A DNA stretch of 64,000 nucleotides from Firmicutes bacterium HGW-Firmicutes-14 (GCA_002840275.1 PHAB01000010.1:47162-111161); one strand, 5' to 3'. Numbered from the stretch's first letter, positions 54,435 to 63,800 are shown. Made by a program: numbers and translations. Notes: generated by a model not told the origin, from the sequence alone.

Positions 54435-55433
54435 TCACCCGGATTTTTGTACGTTTTCGGCCAGCCGCATAAGCAGGACTTCCAGTGTAAGCCTGATATT
54501 GGCGTTCTGACTGATCCGGTTTTTTGCGGCGAAAATTTCCTCTATGCTCCTGGCAGCCGGTTTCCAGGTTTGGTCACCGGAACCTTTTTTCAAGAGATCT
54601 ATTTTGTCCACATTTAAAATTAACTGTTCATCCCCGGTTTTGGACCAAATCAGTTTATCCCTGTACCAGAGTAACATCTGTTCAAGAATTCCCGGCAGCT
54701 TTTCCCTGTTCTTCTCCAGTTCTTCTGCGGTCTTAAGCAGTTCACCCACATTTCCCAGGTTAATCTTTTCATTAAGCTGAAATACTGTTTTCCGCAGTTC
54801 CGATTCATCTTCATCCCCAGCCATCTCCAGCGCCTTCCCCGGAAGGCCGTCAGATAATAAGGCCAGCAGCCTGGCCTTCTCAGGGTCAATGTGCCTGGAT
54901 TCAATAAGCATTTGTTCTATTTCACCCGCCGGAGCTTTAGTCATCGAAACCATCTGGCATCTGGAAATAATCGTGGGGAGCAGACTATAAAGATTGGCCG
55001 TAATGAGCAGGAACACGGTGTCCGGCGGCGGGTCCTCCAAAATCCTGAGAAGGCAGTTTGCTGCATCACGGGTCATATGTTCCGCCCCGTCTATAATATA
55101 TACCTTTTTCCCTGCTGCATATGGTTTAAACTGGGCATTTCTCTGCAGTTCCCGGATCTGTTCTATCTTGATATTATTTCCCTGGGCAGCCATAATCGAA
55201 AAATCAGGGAACTTGTTTTCCAATACCCTGGTACAGACTGAACAGGTTCCGCAGGCATCACCGGTGCTTTCAGGGCACAATATGCCGGCTGCAAAGGCTG
55301 ATGCAATACTTCTTTTGCCCACACCCTGAGGTCCGTGGAAAAGATAGGCATGAGCCACCCTGTTCTCATTGAGTACATTCAGCAAAAGTTTTTTGGTCCG
55401 GGAGTGACTTATTATCTTTGCCAGTACGGTCAT
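54435..55433 (-). CDS. holB: DNA polymerase III delta' subunit
   Basis: A 332-residue clamp-loader subunit. Walker-like HGPQGVGKRS, zinc Cys cluster CPESTGDACGTCSVC (residues ~55-70), and SRCQMVSM in the sensor position. Residues ~160-330 are the helical domain. Delta' lets the clamp loader open the beta clamp. It lies between yaaR and ricT, as in B. subtilis. Confidence 0.96.
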   Translation of the reverse strand: MTVLAKIISHSRTKKLLLNVLNENRVAHAYLFHGPQGVGKRSIASAFAAGILCPESTGDACGTCSVCTRVLENKFPDFSIMAAQGNNIKIEQIRELQRNAQFKPYAAGKKVYIIDGAEHMTRDAANCLLRILEDPPPDTVFLLITANLYSLLPTIISRCQMVSMTKAPAGEIEQMLIESRHIDPEKARLLALLSDGLPGKALEMAGDEDESELRKTVFQLNEKINLGNVGELLKTAEELEKNREKLPGILEQMLLWYRDKLIWSKTGDEQLILNVDKIDLLKKGSGDQTWKPAARSIEEIFAAKNRISQNANIRLTLEVLLMRLAENVQKSG

Positions 55434-55450
55434 TATTTACATTCCTTCTA

Positions 55451-55906
55451 TTAAGAATATATATCTACCAGCATCCCGCGTATTTCGTCAATTTTTGCCA
55501 GTATTTCCAGCTTATCTTTTTGCTCACTTAATAACATTCTTGTCAGTTCTTCCAGTTCTTTATTCACTGTTTCGACCATTGAATATATTTTGTGTCTGCC
55601 CCTGCGGTCCCAGCCATGCTGTTCCTTCATACGATACATCTTGTTGACAGCGCTGTCAAGAAATTTTTGGACCAGGGATTTATATTTCTTCAAATCCCTG
55701 ATATTGAGGGTTTCTCCTAATAAATTGCCCTGCCTGTTAACATCGGTGAAAAGGTTTTCCAGTTCCTGCTGGACTATCTCATTATGCACCCGCTGCAGTT
55801 GTTCATTGAAAGTCCCGGCGGTCCGGTCAGCAGTACCTTTGCCGTCCTTGTCATGGAGATTAATACCTGTTGATTCCTTAAAAACCTTACGGATTTTCAC
55901 TGTCAA
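55451..55906 (-). CDS. YaaR/DUF327-family protein
   Basis: A 151-residue, mostly helical protein of the DUF327 family. The order tmk-yaaR-holB is that of B. subtilis, where yaaQ lies between tmk and yaaR; yaaQ is absent here. Its start overlaps tmk by 20 bp. Function is unknown. Confidence 0.85.
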   Translation of the reverse strand: MTVKIRKVFKESTGINLHDKDGKGTADRTAGTFNEQLQRVHNEIVQQELENLFTDVNRQGNLLGETLNIRDLKKYKSLVQKFLDSAVNKMYRMKEQHGWDRRGRHKIYSMVETVNKELEELTRMLLSEQKDKLEILAKIDEIRGMLVDIYS

Positions 55907-56537
55907 GCACCTCTTTTACCACCCCGAAAATATCCGCGTGTACCGCATTCCTGTCTTGATCCGCTTTTATTATTCTACACCTGCCCGGTTCTGTCCGGGC
56001 AATGTGAAGAAATCCATCCCTGACCCTTCGGTGGAAATTAATATGCTCCAGCTCAATCCGGTCTTTTCCTCCTCCGGACGATAAAACCCTTTTTTCACTT
56101 ATTCGTTCAATACCAAGCTCCGGGTTAATATCAAGAATCAGGGAGACATCAGGAGTTATCCCGGCAACAGCCATGTTGTTGAGTTGTTTTAGAAAATCAA
56201 TATCTATCCCTCTGCCAAAACCCTGATATGCCAGGGTGGAATCGGTAAAGCGGTCACACAGAACAATCTTTCCTTCTTTTAGGGCAGGCCGGATTGTTTC
56301 TTCCACATGCTGGGCTCTTGCAGCAGCATAAAGCAGCGCTTCTGTCCGGTCAACCATCCCCAAATTAGAAGGATTAAGCAGAATTTTCCGGATTTCCTCA
56401 CTGATAGCGGTACCACCCGGTTCCCTCGTATAAACTATATCTTTGCCTGTGGATTGCAGCATTTCACCCAGCATCTTCATCTGAGTCGTCTTGCCCGAAC
56501 CATCCGGTCCCTCAAAAGTTATAAATAAGCCTTTCAT
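55887..56537 (-). CDS. tmk: Thymidylate kinase
   Basis: A 216-residue P-loop kinase. Walker A GPDGSGKTTQM (residues ~9-19), TREPGG (the DR(X)-type segment), and CDRFTDSTLAYQG with the DRY/DRF motif. It phosphorylates dTMP to dTDP. Position between the decarboxylase and yaaR is as in B. subtilis. Confidence 0.97.
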   Translation of the reverse strand: MKGLFITFEGPDGSGKTTQMKMLGEMLQSTGKDIVYTREPGGTAISEEIRKILLNPSNLGMVDRTEALLYAAARAQHVEETIRPALKEGKIVLCDRFTDSTLAYQGFGRGIDIDFLKQLNNMAVAGITPDVSLILDINPELGIERISEKRVLSSGGGKDRIELEHINFHRRVRDGFLHIARTEPGRCRIIKADQDRNAVHADIFGVVKEVLDSENP

Positions 56538-56603
56538 GAACCCTCCTGTACCTGTCTCCCTATGTTTTCTATACTCGTCTTCCTGTGCCCATGTTCATGC
56601 CTA

Positions 56604-58091
56604 TTAGTCAATAACGGTAATAAATTTTAATTCGGGATCTGCCGGGCCGTGAAAATAACCGGACGCGGCTTTAAACTCCCGTATCAGTTCAATAATCTCA
56701 GGTGTTATAGTTTCCCCCGGGCAGACAAGCGGCACTCCCGGAGGGTATGGAGCTATTATTTCCCCGGCTGTTTCACCTGCAGCATCTTTTAATAATATAC
56801 ATTTCTTTTCAGCAAACCATGCATCCCTGGGATTCATTATCACATCGGGCACTGGGAAAGTTTTGATGTTAGAGAATCCCTGAATTCTTTTCCGGGCCCT
56901 TTTGGGTGCCCTTTTCTCGCCCAGCCCCCGGGCTGAAGCGGAAATATCCTTCAGCGCCCTGGCAAGCCTGTCCCCGTCACCATAGGTGTTCCCCAGGGAA
57001 AACATGCACAGAATATTAAACCGGTCACTCATTTCTACCTGAATATTATGGTCTCTGAGAAGTGTCTCAGCAACCCGGTAACCGGAAAGACCCAACTCCT
57101 TTACAGAAACATATATTTTAGTAGGGTCAACGGCCATTTCCCCGATTTTCCCCTCAACATCATCTCCCAGGCATCTGATTCCCGGGATAGCTTTTAATTT
57201 TTTCCGTATACGGTACGCGTTCCTGACCGTCTTATCTATAAGTGATTCCCCTGCTGATTCCAGATGACCTGTGGCGGCATCCAGGGATGCCATCAGTAAA
57301 TAAGACGGGCTGGTAGACTGCAGAATTGCCAGATGCCGGGCCACTTCTCCGCCGTCAATCAGGCTGCTCCGGATATGCAGCATCGAAGCCTGGGTAAATG
57401 ACCCGAGGGTCTTATGAGTGCTTTGTACAGCTATATCCGCCCCTGATTCTATAGCTGTTGCCGGCAGCCGGCTGCTGAACCTAAAATGGGCTCCGTGGGC
57501 TTCATCTACAATCAAAGGTATACCCCTGGCATGTGCTGTGCCTGCTGCCCCGGCCACGTCCCCGGCCAACCCGTAATAAGAGGGGTAAACCTGTAATACC
57601 GCACTGACGGTTGGATATTTCTTCAGCGCCAAACAAATTTCCTCAGTTCGTGAAGGGTATGGGATAAAATAATCCCTGTCCAGATTTAAAGGAAGGTACC
57701 GGGGATATAATCCTCCCAAAACACACGCACCGATCACTGAACGATGGGCCTCCCTGGGCAGCAATATTTCGTCTCCCGGCCTGCAGGCGGACAGTATTGC
57801 TGCATGAAGCCCGACCGTGGTCCCATTGACCAGAAAGAAGGTCTTATCGGCCCCAAAAAGACGGGCAGCCCTAATCTGGGCTTCCTTTATCGGCCCTGTT
57901 GGATTATGAAGGTCATCCAGCCCCGGAAGTTCTGTTAAATCCATATGAAAAGGGTTGTCCTGCATCAGACCGGCAAATTTTTTCTGAATGCCCCTGCCAT
58001 TTTTGTGACCCGGCATATGGAAAGGAACCGGGTTAAGTTTCATATGTTTTTCCAGAGCCTTAACCAAGGGTGTTCGGCCAGACTTTTTCAT
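56604..58091 (-). CDS. Orn/Lys/Arg decarboxylase-family PLP enzyme (YaaO/SpeA-like)
   Basis: A 495-residue PLP-dependent protein. PFHMPGHKNGRG near the N-terminus; the PLP lysine in VQSTHKTLGSF (about residue 226); DEAHGAHFRF. The C-terminal part has the decarboxylase end domain (YPPGVPLVCPGE). Substrate (Arg, Lys or Orn) cannot be told from the sequence. The ATG at 58091 is chosen because AAAGGGGC precedes it; an upstream TTG in frame has none. B. subtilis has yaaO here. Confidence 0.93.
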   Translation of the reverse strand: MKKSGRTPLVKALEKHMKLNPVPFHMPGHKNGRGIQKKFAGLMQDNPFHMDLTELPGLDDLHNPTGPIKEAQIRAARLFGADKTFFLVNGTTVGLHAAILSACRPGDEILLPREAHRSVIGACVLGGLYPRYLPLNLDRDYFIPYPSRTEEICLALKKYPTVSAVLQVYPSYYGLAGDVAGAAGTAHARGIPLIVDEAHGAHFRFSSRLPATAIESGADIAVQSTHKTLGSFTQASMLHIRSSLIDGGEVARHLAILQSTSPSYLLMASLDAATGHLESAGESLIDKTVRNAYRIRKKLKAIPGIRCLGDDVEGKIGEMAVDPTKIYVSVKELGLSGYRVAETLLRDHNIQVEMSDRFNILCMFSLGNTYGDGDRLARALKDISASARGLGEKRAPKRARKRIQGFSNIKTFPVPDVIMNPRDAWFAEKKCILLKDAAGETAGEIIAPYPPGVPLVCPGETITPEIIELIREFKAASGYFHGPADPELKFITVID

Positions 58092-58150
58092 GGAAAAAGC
58101 CCCTTTCTTCAATGGTAATTTCGCCTTTTTTAACCCAAATTCCTTTTTAA

Positions 58151-58176
58151 AAATAAAAAACCAGTGACCCCACTGA
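58151..58176 (-). terminator. Rho-independent terminator after gin
   Basis: CAGTG/CACTG (58162-58166 with 58171-58175), loop ACCC, followed on the minus strand by GGTTTTTTATTTTT. The stem is short but the T-run is strong. It lies between gin (stop 58190) and the decarboxylase gene. Confidence 0.65.
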
Positions 58177-58189
58177 TTTTAAAGAACAA

Positions 58190-58369
58190 TTATGCAAACC
58201 ACAGTTTTTTTATCTTTTCCATAAATATCTTATAGTCATCGTCATCCACTGCTGTACCGACCAGTTTTCTTTCACAATCCGAACACATTATCTGCTTAAG
58301 AACTAACAGGTGCCCTGCATCGTCTGCGATATCCCTGCCGCAGAAACCACACATCGCCCTGACCTGCAT
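58190..58369 (-). CDS. csfB: Anti-sigma-G factor Gin/CsfB-like protein
   Basis: A 59-residue protein with two Cys pairs, CGFCGRDI and CSDCERKL, the zinc-ribbon of CsfB/Gin, and an end rich in Asp and Lys (DDDDYKIFMEKIKKLW) typical of the family. Gin blocks sigma-G activity in the forespore until engulfment ends. AGGAAGGGAG lies upstream of the ATG at 58369. The gene lies between the rRNA operon side and the decarboxylase, where csfB lies in B. subtilis. It is shorter than many annotated neighbours and easily missed. Confidence 0.85.
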   Translation of the reverse strand: MQVRAMCGFCGRDIADDAGHLLVLKQIMCSDCERKLVGTAVDDDDYKIFMEKIKKLWFA

Positions 58370-58563
58370 TTTGAAAACTCCCTTCCTATGTTAATCTATT
58401 CTTATATTTGACGCTTTCTGATAATAATAAACAGCATTATTAGATTGGTTTTCAACCCCCAGTCAGGTCAACTCATATTTTATACTATGCGCAAAAAGTG
58501 CTCCTGGTTCTTTACAAACTCCTCCAATAGGATTATTATGGAAGAAGAAGAGGAGGTATGGTC

Positions 58564-59079
58564 ATGTGGAATTTCATTGAAACTTATTTTCTCATGAAGT
58601 TCTCTGAGGCCCTCAACAGGGCCAGAAACCTTGCTCCACAAAAGACGAATTTTCGAGAAACCCGCAGCAATAATATCTTCTCAGACCAGCCTGCCGATTT
58701 CAACAACATGATTCTGGAGGCGGCAAACAGGTATGGTTTAAACCCCAATCTTCTTAAGGCAGTTATTAAAGTCGAATCAAATTATAACCCTGCAGCCCGC
58801 TCTTCTGCCGGGGCCATGGGCCTGATGCAGCTGATGCCAGGAACAGCCGAATCCCTGGGTGTCGATAACCCCTATGACCCGGCCCAGAATATAGAAGGTG
58901 GTGCCAAATATTTGGGTCAGATGCTTGACAGGTATGGCGGGAACCTGGAGTTAGCCCTGGCCGCATATAACGCCGGACCCGGAAATGTCAAGAAATATGG
59001 GGGCATCCCTCCTTTTAAGGAAACCAGAAACTATGTTAATAAAGTTATGGAAGAGTTAAATTTCGATTACCTTGCATAG
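58564..59079 (+). CDS. Soluble lytic murein transglycosylase (SLT domain)
   Basis: A 171-residue protein with an N-terminal ~50-residue variable part and an SLT domain (residues ~45-165): [29 protein letters not shown] (catalytic Glu in VESNYNP) and AAYNAGPG. It cleaves glycan strands. No clear signal peptide is visible. The ATG at 58564 is chosen because GGAGG lies 7 bases upstream; an ATG six bases earlier is too close. A terminator follows (59103-59141). Confidence 0.92.
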   Translation: MWNFIETYFLMKFSEALNRARNLAPQKTNFRETRSNNIFSDQPADFNNMILEAANRYGLNPNLLKAVIKVESNYNPAARSSAGAMGLMQLMPGTAESLGVDNPYDPAQNIEGGAKYLGQMLDRYGGNLELALAAYNAGPGNVKKYGGIPPFKETRNYVNKVMEELNFDYLA

Positions 59080-59102
59080 GGTTGATAAAGGATTTTTCAT
59101 TC

Positions 59103-59141
59103 AGAAACTTCTCAATCTCCGGATTTGGGAAGTTTCTTTTT
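59103..59141 (+). terminator. Rho-independent terminator after the lytic transglycosylase gene
   Basis: AGAAACTTC pairs perfectly with GAAGTTTCT around a 17-base loop and is followed by TTTTG on the plus strand. Confidence 0.8.
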
Positions 59142-59255
59142 GACGGATTTAGCAAAATATTACTTTAGAAAGAAGGGTTTTGTCAAAAATTGTTTAAATA
59201 TTTATTATTGAATCACACTTCACAACCTCTGGGTCTGCTTAGGAGGGTAGGTTTA

Positions 59256-60398
59256 ATGACAAGGTTTTTGGATTGCATGGGCTCACATTACATGGTTGGA
59301 ATTCAACAAGGCCGCCTGGGTAAACAGGCTGTCCACGCAGCATGGGAAATCTTCTCGGATTCCCAGCAGCTGGAAATGATCCGTAAAGCTAAATTTGCAC
59401 CGAAAGCTCTCTACCTGATCCACTGTCAGCAAAAAGCCGAAAACTTCTTAAAAAAGCTGGTAAAAGATGCTCTTCCCGAACAGCATGAGCGGGTTAAGGG
59501 TATCGCTTCCGGCGCCGATATTGCTGAAAAAATTGTCTATCTGCTCCAGGCATTAGAGATGGAGTTAATGCCCAAGGCCAGTATGTATGCTTTAGGGTCC
59601 GGAACACTGATAGGGATTCAGGCCGGGGCTACTACTACAGGAGAGCCTGTATTATTAAAGAACTTTGATTATACCCTGCCTTTTCAGGACATGCTTTTGG
59701 TCCGCCGGAATAAACCCATGGCCGGCTGCCAGACTCTGGACGTTACCCTGGCTTTTTCTTCAGGAGCCCATGCCGGAATTAATGAACACGGCTTGGCTAT
59801 CATGCATACCTTTGCTTATCCCACTGATAATATAAGTATAAAAACTATTCCTATTAGCTTCATTCTTCAAGAAGCCCTGGAAACCTGTTATAACGTAGAG
59901 GAAGCTGCCCGGCTGATTGACCGTTTCCCGCGTGATGCCGGGGCATCCATATTGTTAGCGGACGCATCAGGAGATATGAGGGTTATTGAAACAAGCCGTT
60001 CAAGCTCAGCCCAGCGTATGCCAAACAATAATTACATTATTGCCACAAACCATTATGTCGCGCCTGAAATGGGCAAAAATCAAATTCCCCTGGACACCAG
60101 ATGGGGTAACAAAGCATTACCCAGACTGCGGGGAGAAAGTATTTATCAATCCAGTCAGGCCAGATATTCGAGGGCTGAGCAACTCTTAAGCCAAGGGGAA
60201 ATAGATCCCGATGCCGCAGACCAAATCCTTGCCGACCACCATGGCGGCAACTCGGGCGATGATACAATCTGCAGGCACGGTCCTGTATTCTCCACAATGT
60301 CTTCTATAATTATTTATCCAAAACGAAAAACAATAAAAGTACTTTCAGGCAAACCCTGTGAAGGACAGTTTGAAGAATTCGGTATAAAAAAGGTATAA
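59256..60398 (+). CDS. C45/acyl-CoA:6-aminopenicillanic acid acyltransferase-like hydrolase without the usual Cys
   Basis: A 380-residue protein. The ATG at 59256 is fixed by AGGAGGGTAGGTTTA. Residues ~125-160 (ALGSGTLIGIQAG and TTTGEPVLLKNFDY) match the C45 Ntn-hydrolase entry segment, in which a Cys normally follows the G; here the position is Ser (GSGT). The rest (RDAGASILLADASGDMRVIE; GPVFSTMSSIIIYP) matches the family. Ntn hydrolases can use Ser, so it may be an amidase with a Ser nucleophile or a catalytically dead relative. Substrate unknown. Confidence 0.8.
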   Translation: MTRFLDCMGSHYMVGIQQGRLGKQAVHAAWEIFSDSQQLEMIRKAKFAPKALYLIHCQQKAENFLKKLVKDALPEQHERVKGIASGADIAEKIVYLLQALEMELMPKASMYALGSGTLIGIQAGATTTGEPVLLKNFDYTLPFQDMLLVRRNKPMAGCQTLDVTLAFSSGAHAGINEHGLAIMHTFAYPTDNISIKTIPISFILQEALETCYNVEEAARLIDRFPRDAGASILLADASGDMRVIETSRSSSAQRMPNNNYIIATNHYVAPEMGKNQIPLDTRWGNKALPRLRGESIYQSSQARYSRAEQLLSQGEIDPDAADQILADHHGGNSGDDTICRHGPVFSTMSSIIIYPKRKTIKVLSGKPCEGQFEEFGIKKV

Positions 60399-60433
60399 TT
60401 GCATTTTCTTAAAATCCCCATCCAATAAAAATG

Positions 60434-60453
60434 ACCACCGGTGAAACGGTGGT
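60434..60453. terminator. Bidirectional terminator between convergent genes
   Basis: ACCACCG pairs with CGGTGGT around a 6-base loop, with T-rich sequence on both outer sides (TATTTTC plus; CATTTTTATT minus). It lies between the C45-like gene and the DUF1858 gene. Confidence 0.7.
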
Positions 60454-60486
60454 TATTTTCTGCTCTTATGGGAGATACCCTTGAGC

Positions 60487-60702
60487 TTAATCAGTATTAA
60501 GCTTCCGGTTTAAGCATTCTATGACATTATCAACATCTTTCCCGTGAACTGTTGCCCCAAATTCCAGGGATTTTGTTTTTGAGTGCGGGCAGCTGAAACA
60601 ACCCGGCCCAAAAATATCGTCCATAATCTTGTTCGCTTCGGATCCCAATTCTCTTATTTCACCTATGGTCATATTTTTAGTAATTATAATTTTCTCTGCC
60701 AC
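60487..60702 (-). CDS. DUF1858-domain protein
   Basis: A 71-residue protein that is essentially a DUF1858 domain: ITKNMTIGEIRELG at the start and FGPGCFSCPHS with two Cys around residue 36. The domain occurs at the ends of ferredoxin-type and hybrid-cluster proteins, and free-standing in anaerobes. Function is not established. It converges on the C45-like gene. Confidence 0.85.
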   Translation of the reverse strand: MAEKIIITKNMTIGEIRELGSEANKIMDDIFGPGCFSCPHSKTKSLEFGATVHGKDVDNVIECLNRKLNTD

Positions 60703-60870
60703 CAGACACCCCTCCTTTTAAGTATATTATAACTCATCTTATCCCTTAACGTAATTAAGCATACTGTATCCGGAGGTGATATTCCACACATCCTTCAGAT
60801 AACAAGTTGTTCATTCTAACCCCTAAAAATTTTAATAAATGTTGTATAGTTAGGTGAAAAAATAATCCGC

Positions 60871-60952
60871 TAAAAGCAAAACCATTGAAAGGTGGTGACG
60901 CAAAGCTACAGGGGCTTGTATACACAAGTACATGCCAGCCAGTTGCCGGATA
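60871..60952 (+). ncRNA. c-di-GMP-I (GEMM-I) riboswitch
   Basis: GAAAGGTGGTGACGCAAAGC followed by TACAGGGGC and GCCAGCCAGTTGCCGG matches the conserved GEMM-I core: P1a/P1b arms, a GAAA tetraloop and the GACGCAAAGC box, and a second helix ending GCCAG-GTTGCCG. It lies 50 bp upstream of a secreted stalk-domain protein gene. The expression platform is not visible as a terminator, so regulation is probably at translation initiation. Confidence 0.9.
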
Positions 60953-61002
60953 ATTAATTAAGTGTGAAAGAACAAAAAATTAAAATTGGGGAGGAAATCA
61001 AA

Positions 61003-61923
61003 ATGAGAAACAAATTAAGACTGATTATTTCTGTAGCAGTGGTTTTATGTTTTGCACTCTCACAAGTTGTATTTGCGGCGCAAGTTGGTTTGCCAGAAAC
61101 CAATATACAAAATCAGGCGGAAATAACTGAAGATGAAAACGTTAATGAAACCGTATACAATGATAAAAACCAAAGGGAGAATGCAAAATTTGGACTTCAA
61201 GTGGCCAGTGAGGCTATTCAATTACAAAAAATAGGATTTGAAACGGCTAAAGAAGCTCTTGAAGAAGAAAAAGACCAACTGGAGGAAGCCAAAGACATTT
61301 TAGAAGAAGAATATGAAGAAGCAAAAGAAGCAGGGAATTTCGAACTGGCAGACCAGCTTTTAGAAGAAATTCAGGCAACCCAGGAGAAGATAAACTCCAT
61401 TAAACAGCAAATACAAGAGACTATAGGGCAAATCAGGGAGCTTATAAGCAATACTTATACGGCTGAAGAAAAACAACAATTAAATCAGTTGGCAGACAAG
61501 TTAAAAGCAACGAACAAAGGGCTTAAGGTCATACCCGTAGACAGTGTCGTAGTTAAAGGTACAATAATCAAATTCGATACTCCTCCGGTGATTAAAGACG
61601 GAAGGACTTTAGTTCCTGTGAGGGCAATAACTGAAGGATTTGGTGCTGATGTGAAATGGGACGCAGTTGAAAAGAAGGTAACCATAACCAAGGGTGATAA
61701 AGTAATCGTTCTCTTAATCGACAGTAACGTGGCCTATGTTAATGGGGTTGAAGTCGAATTAGATGTGAAAGCAGAATTGCTTAACAGCAGGACAATTGTT
61801 CCCTTAAGGTTTATCGTTGAAAACCTGGGCATTAAAGTGAATTGGGATCAAGCAACTGAAACCATTGAAATCGAAGCTGAAACTGAAGATGAAACTGGAG
61901 AAACAGAAACTAATAACGAATAG
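61003..61923 (+). CDS. Secreted protein with coiled coil and copper-amine-oxidase-like stalk domain
   Basis: A 306-residue protein starting MRNKLRLIISVAVVLCFALS with a signal peptide ending near VVFAA. Residues ~60-165 are Glu/Lys-rich heptads, a long coiled coil. Residues ~180-290 match the stalk domain (copper amine oxidase N-terminal fold) seen in many clostridial surface proteins (GRTLVPVRAITEGFGADVKWD; NSRTIVPLRFIVENLG). The end is acidic. GGGGAGG fixes the start. The upstream c-di-GMP-I riboswitch suggests a surface or biofilm role. A strong hairpin lies just after the stop. Confidence 0.88.
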   Translation: MRNKLRLIISVAVVLCFALSQVVFAAQVGLPETNIQNQAEITEDENVNETVYNDKNQRENAKFGLQVASEAIQLQKIGFETAKEALEEEKDQLEEAKDILEEEYEEAKEAGNFELADQLLEEIQATQEKINSIKQQIQETIGQIRELISNTYTAEEKQQLNQLADKLKATNKGLKVIPVDSVVVKGTIIKFDTPPVIKDGRTLVPVRAITEGFGADVKWDAVEKKVTITKGDKVIVLLIDSNVAYVNGVEVELDVKAELLNSRTIVPLRFIVENLGIKVNWDQATETIEIEAETEDETGETETNNE

Positions 61924-61931
61924 GACATTTT

Positions 61932-61970
61932 CAGCTCTCCCGCGTCGATATAAACCGCGTGGGAGAGCTG
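61932..61970 (+). terminator. Strong hairpin after the stalk-domain gene
   Basis: CAGCTCTCCCGCG pairs with CGCGTGGGAGAGCTG (small bulge). There is no T-run directly behind it, so termination may be weak. Confidence 0.55.
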
Positions 61971-62080
61971 ACCCTTTAAAAACGGTATTTTTACTGACCC
62001 TTATATTATAAATCGATTTAATCTAAAGTCATAGTTTTTAATCACCGATAAGTTAAATAAATAAATTTAGTCTCAAATAT

Positions 62081-62800
62081 ATGGGTGAGTTTATGCAAAA
62101 TCCTCAAATCCTACAGGATATTCAAGAATCAAAAAAGGGTAATGATTTGGCCCGGCAAAAGATCATAAATATTTATAAGCCTTATATTATTAATGTGGTC
62201 AGCCATATATGCAAGAGGTATATCACTTGGAGTCATGATGAGGCCAGTATTGGGTTACTTGCTTTCAACCGGGCAATTGATAAATACGAGCATGTGAAAG
62301 GCAACTTTCTTAGTTTTGCTTACTGCTTAATTAACAGAGACTTAATCAACTATTTTCACCAAAACGATAAAAAAGGGCAACACCTGTCTTTGGATTATAT
62401 CTATGATAATCAAGAGTCGTCATTAACACCGATGGAAATTGAAAAATCAGTCCAATATTATCATGAAAAAGTCCAGTCGACTGAACTTGTGGAAGAGATT
62501 TTTGAGCTGGACCATACATTAAGGGATTACGGCATAGCATTTGAAGAATTAGAAAATTCGTCTCCAAAGCATAAAGATACCAGGGAGATGCTTAAAAAAA
62601 TGGGGTTGGATTTTATTAGGCATAAAGAGTTAGTTGATGAATTAATCAAGAAAAAGAGGTTTCCCTTGGCGGCTTTTGCCAAAACAACCGGATATCCTTT
62701 AAAAACAGTTGAAAAACACCGGAAGTATTTAATTGTATTAATTATTATCAACTTACATTCAGAATGGGTAAACCTGTCATCGTTTGTTAAAATTAAATAA
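62081..62800 (+). CDS. sigI: RNA polymerase sigma factor SigI
   Basis: A 239-residue sigma factor with region 2 (KPYIINVVSHICKRYI, DEASIGLLAFNRAIDKYEHVKGNFLSFAYCLINRDLINYFHQ) and a short C-terminal part with helix-turn-helix near the end (AFAKTTGYPLKTVEKHRKYL). This is the SigI class, not ECF. SigI pairs with the anti-sigma RsgI encoded next. The alternative ATG at 62093 lies closer to a GGGTGAG-like site. In B. subtilis SigI works in heat shock, in clostridia in cellulosome control. Confidence 0.9.
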   Translation: MGEFMQNPQILQDIQESKKGNDLARQKIINIYKPYIINVVSHICKRYITWSHDEASIGLLAFNRAIDKYEHVKGNFLSFAYCLINRDLINYFHQNDKKGQHLSLDYIYDNQESSLTPMEIEKSVQYYHEKVQSTELVEEIFELDHTLRDYGIAFEELENSSPKHKDTREMLKKMGLDFIRHKELVDELIKKKRFPLAAFAKTTGYPLKTVEKHRKYLIVLIIINLHSEWVNLSSFVKIK

Positions 62801-62816
62801 GAAAGGAGCGGATAAC

Positions 62817-63800
62817 ATGGTAGAAAATGATTGGGTTATAGTAAAAGTGACTGAAAATCATATTGTTTTAATGAACTCGGATGGTTCTTTTAAAAATGTT
62901 AAACGCTCCCGGGATCAGTTCCCATTGATTGGCGAACGGTTCAACCTTAAGGAACCCTATTCTTCCTATTTGCCATGGACAAAGATTGTTACGCTTGTTG
63001 CTTGTCTGTTTATTTTTTCATTTTTTGCCTGGTACAGCCTTTCCGTAAGTGATCCCCAAGTAGCATATATAGTTGCATTAGACATTAACCCCAGTATAGA
63101 GGTGTCTACGGATAAGGATTTAAACGTTGTTGAATTAATGGCCCTAAACGAAGCCGGTCAAAAAATTATCAGCAATGTTAGCTATAAAGGAAAAAACTTT
63201 TCCAGGACTATAAATAAAATTATCGAACAATGTATTCAATATGGCTATTTCAATCATAATGAACAGGGGCTTATTACCATCTCAGTTATTCCCTCTTTAG
63301 AAAAAAATGAATCAAGGGAGAGTGACATAAAAAAATCTATCAACGATTCATTAAAAAACAATCGGGTTATGGCAGATGTTAATATGACCACTGCTGACAA
63401 CGCTACTCTTGAGAAAGCCCACAGAGCAGGTCTTTCCGTTAATAAATATAAGCTTTATAAAGTAATAACGGACACAGGAATTCCTTTAAGCATTGAAGAG
63501 GCCAAAAATAAAACTGTTAAAAATATGATGGAGATGATCCCCGGTGGACCCGGCATGTCCAATAAGAGTGTTGAACCAAGTCGGCAACAACCGATTACGC
63601 CGGGAATCCCGCCAGCTGTTACAAATAAAATAAAAGACCTTGAAGCTAACCCGGCCACTCCTATCAATCAAAACATTCCTGATATTACAGTGCCAAGTAA
63701 TAACGATGAAAAAAATAGTATTAATGATACAGATAATGAAGATGATGTAAACAGCAGCGGCCGGGGACCCAATATAGAATCAGTCTTTGTTGCCAGATGA
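62817..63800 (+). CDS. rsgI: RsgI-type membrane anti-sigma factor
   Basis: A 327-residue single-pass protein. The cytoplasmic RsgI N-terminal domain (residues ~1-50: VIVKVTENHIVLMNSDGSF), a membrane helix at ~60-78, then an extracytoplasmic domain with the conserved VALDINPSIEVSTD and a Pro/Asn-rich tail (~255-327). Unlike several clostridial RsgI proteins it carries no obvious carbohydrate-binding module. GGAGCGGATAAC precedes the ATG; sigI ends 16 bp upstream. It likely holds SigI inactive until an outside signal arrives. Confidence 0.9.
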   Translation: MVENDWVIVKVTENHIVLMNSDGSFKNVKRSRDQFPLIGERFNLKEPYSSYLPWTKIVTLVACLFIFSFFAWYSLSVSDPQVAYIVALDINPSIEVSTDKDLNVVELMALNEAGQKIISNVSYKGKNFSRTINKIIEQCIQYGYFNHNEQGLITISVIPSLEKNESRESDIKKSINDSLKNNRVMADVNMTTADNATLEKAHRAGLSVNKYKLYKVITDTGIPLSIEEAKNKTVKNMMEMIPGGPGMSNKSVEPSRQQPITPGIPPAVTNKIKDLEANPATPINQNIPDITVPSNNDEKNSINDTDNEDDVNSSGRGPNIESVFVAR

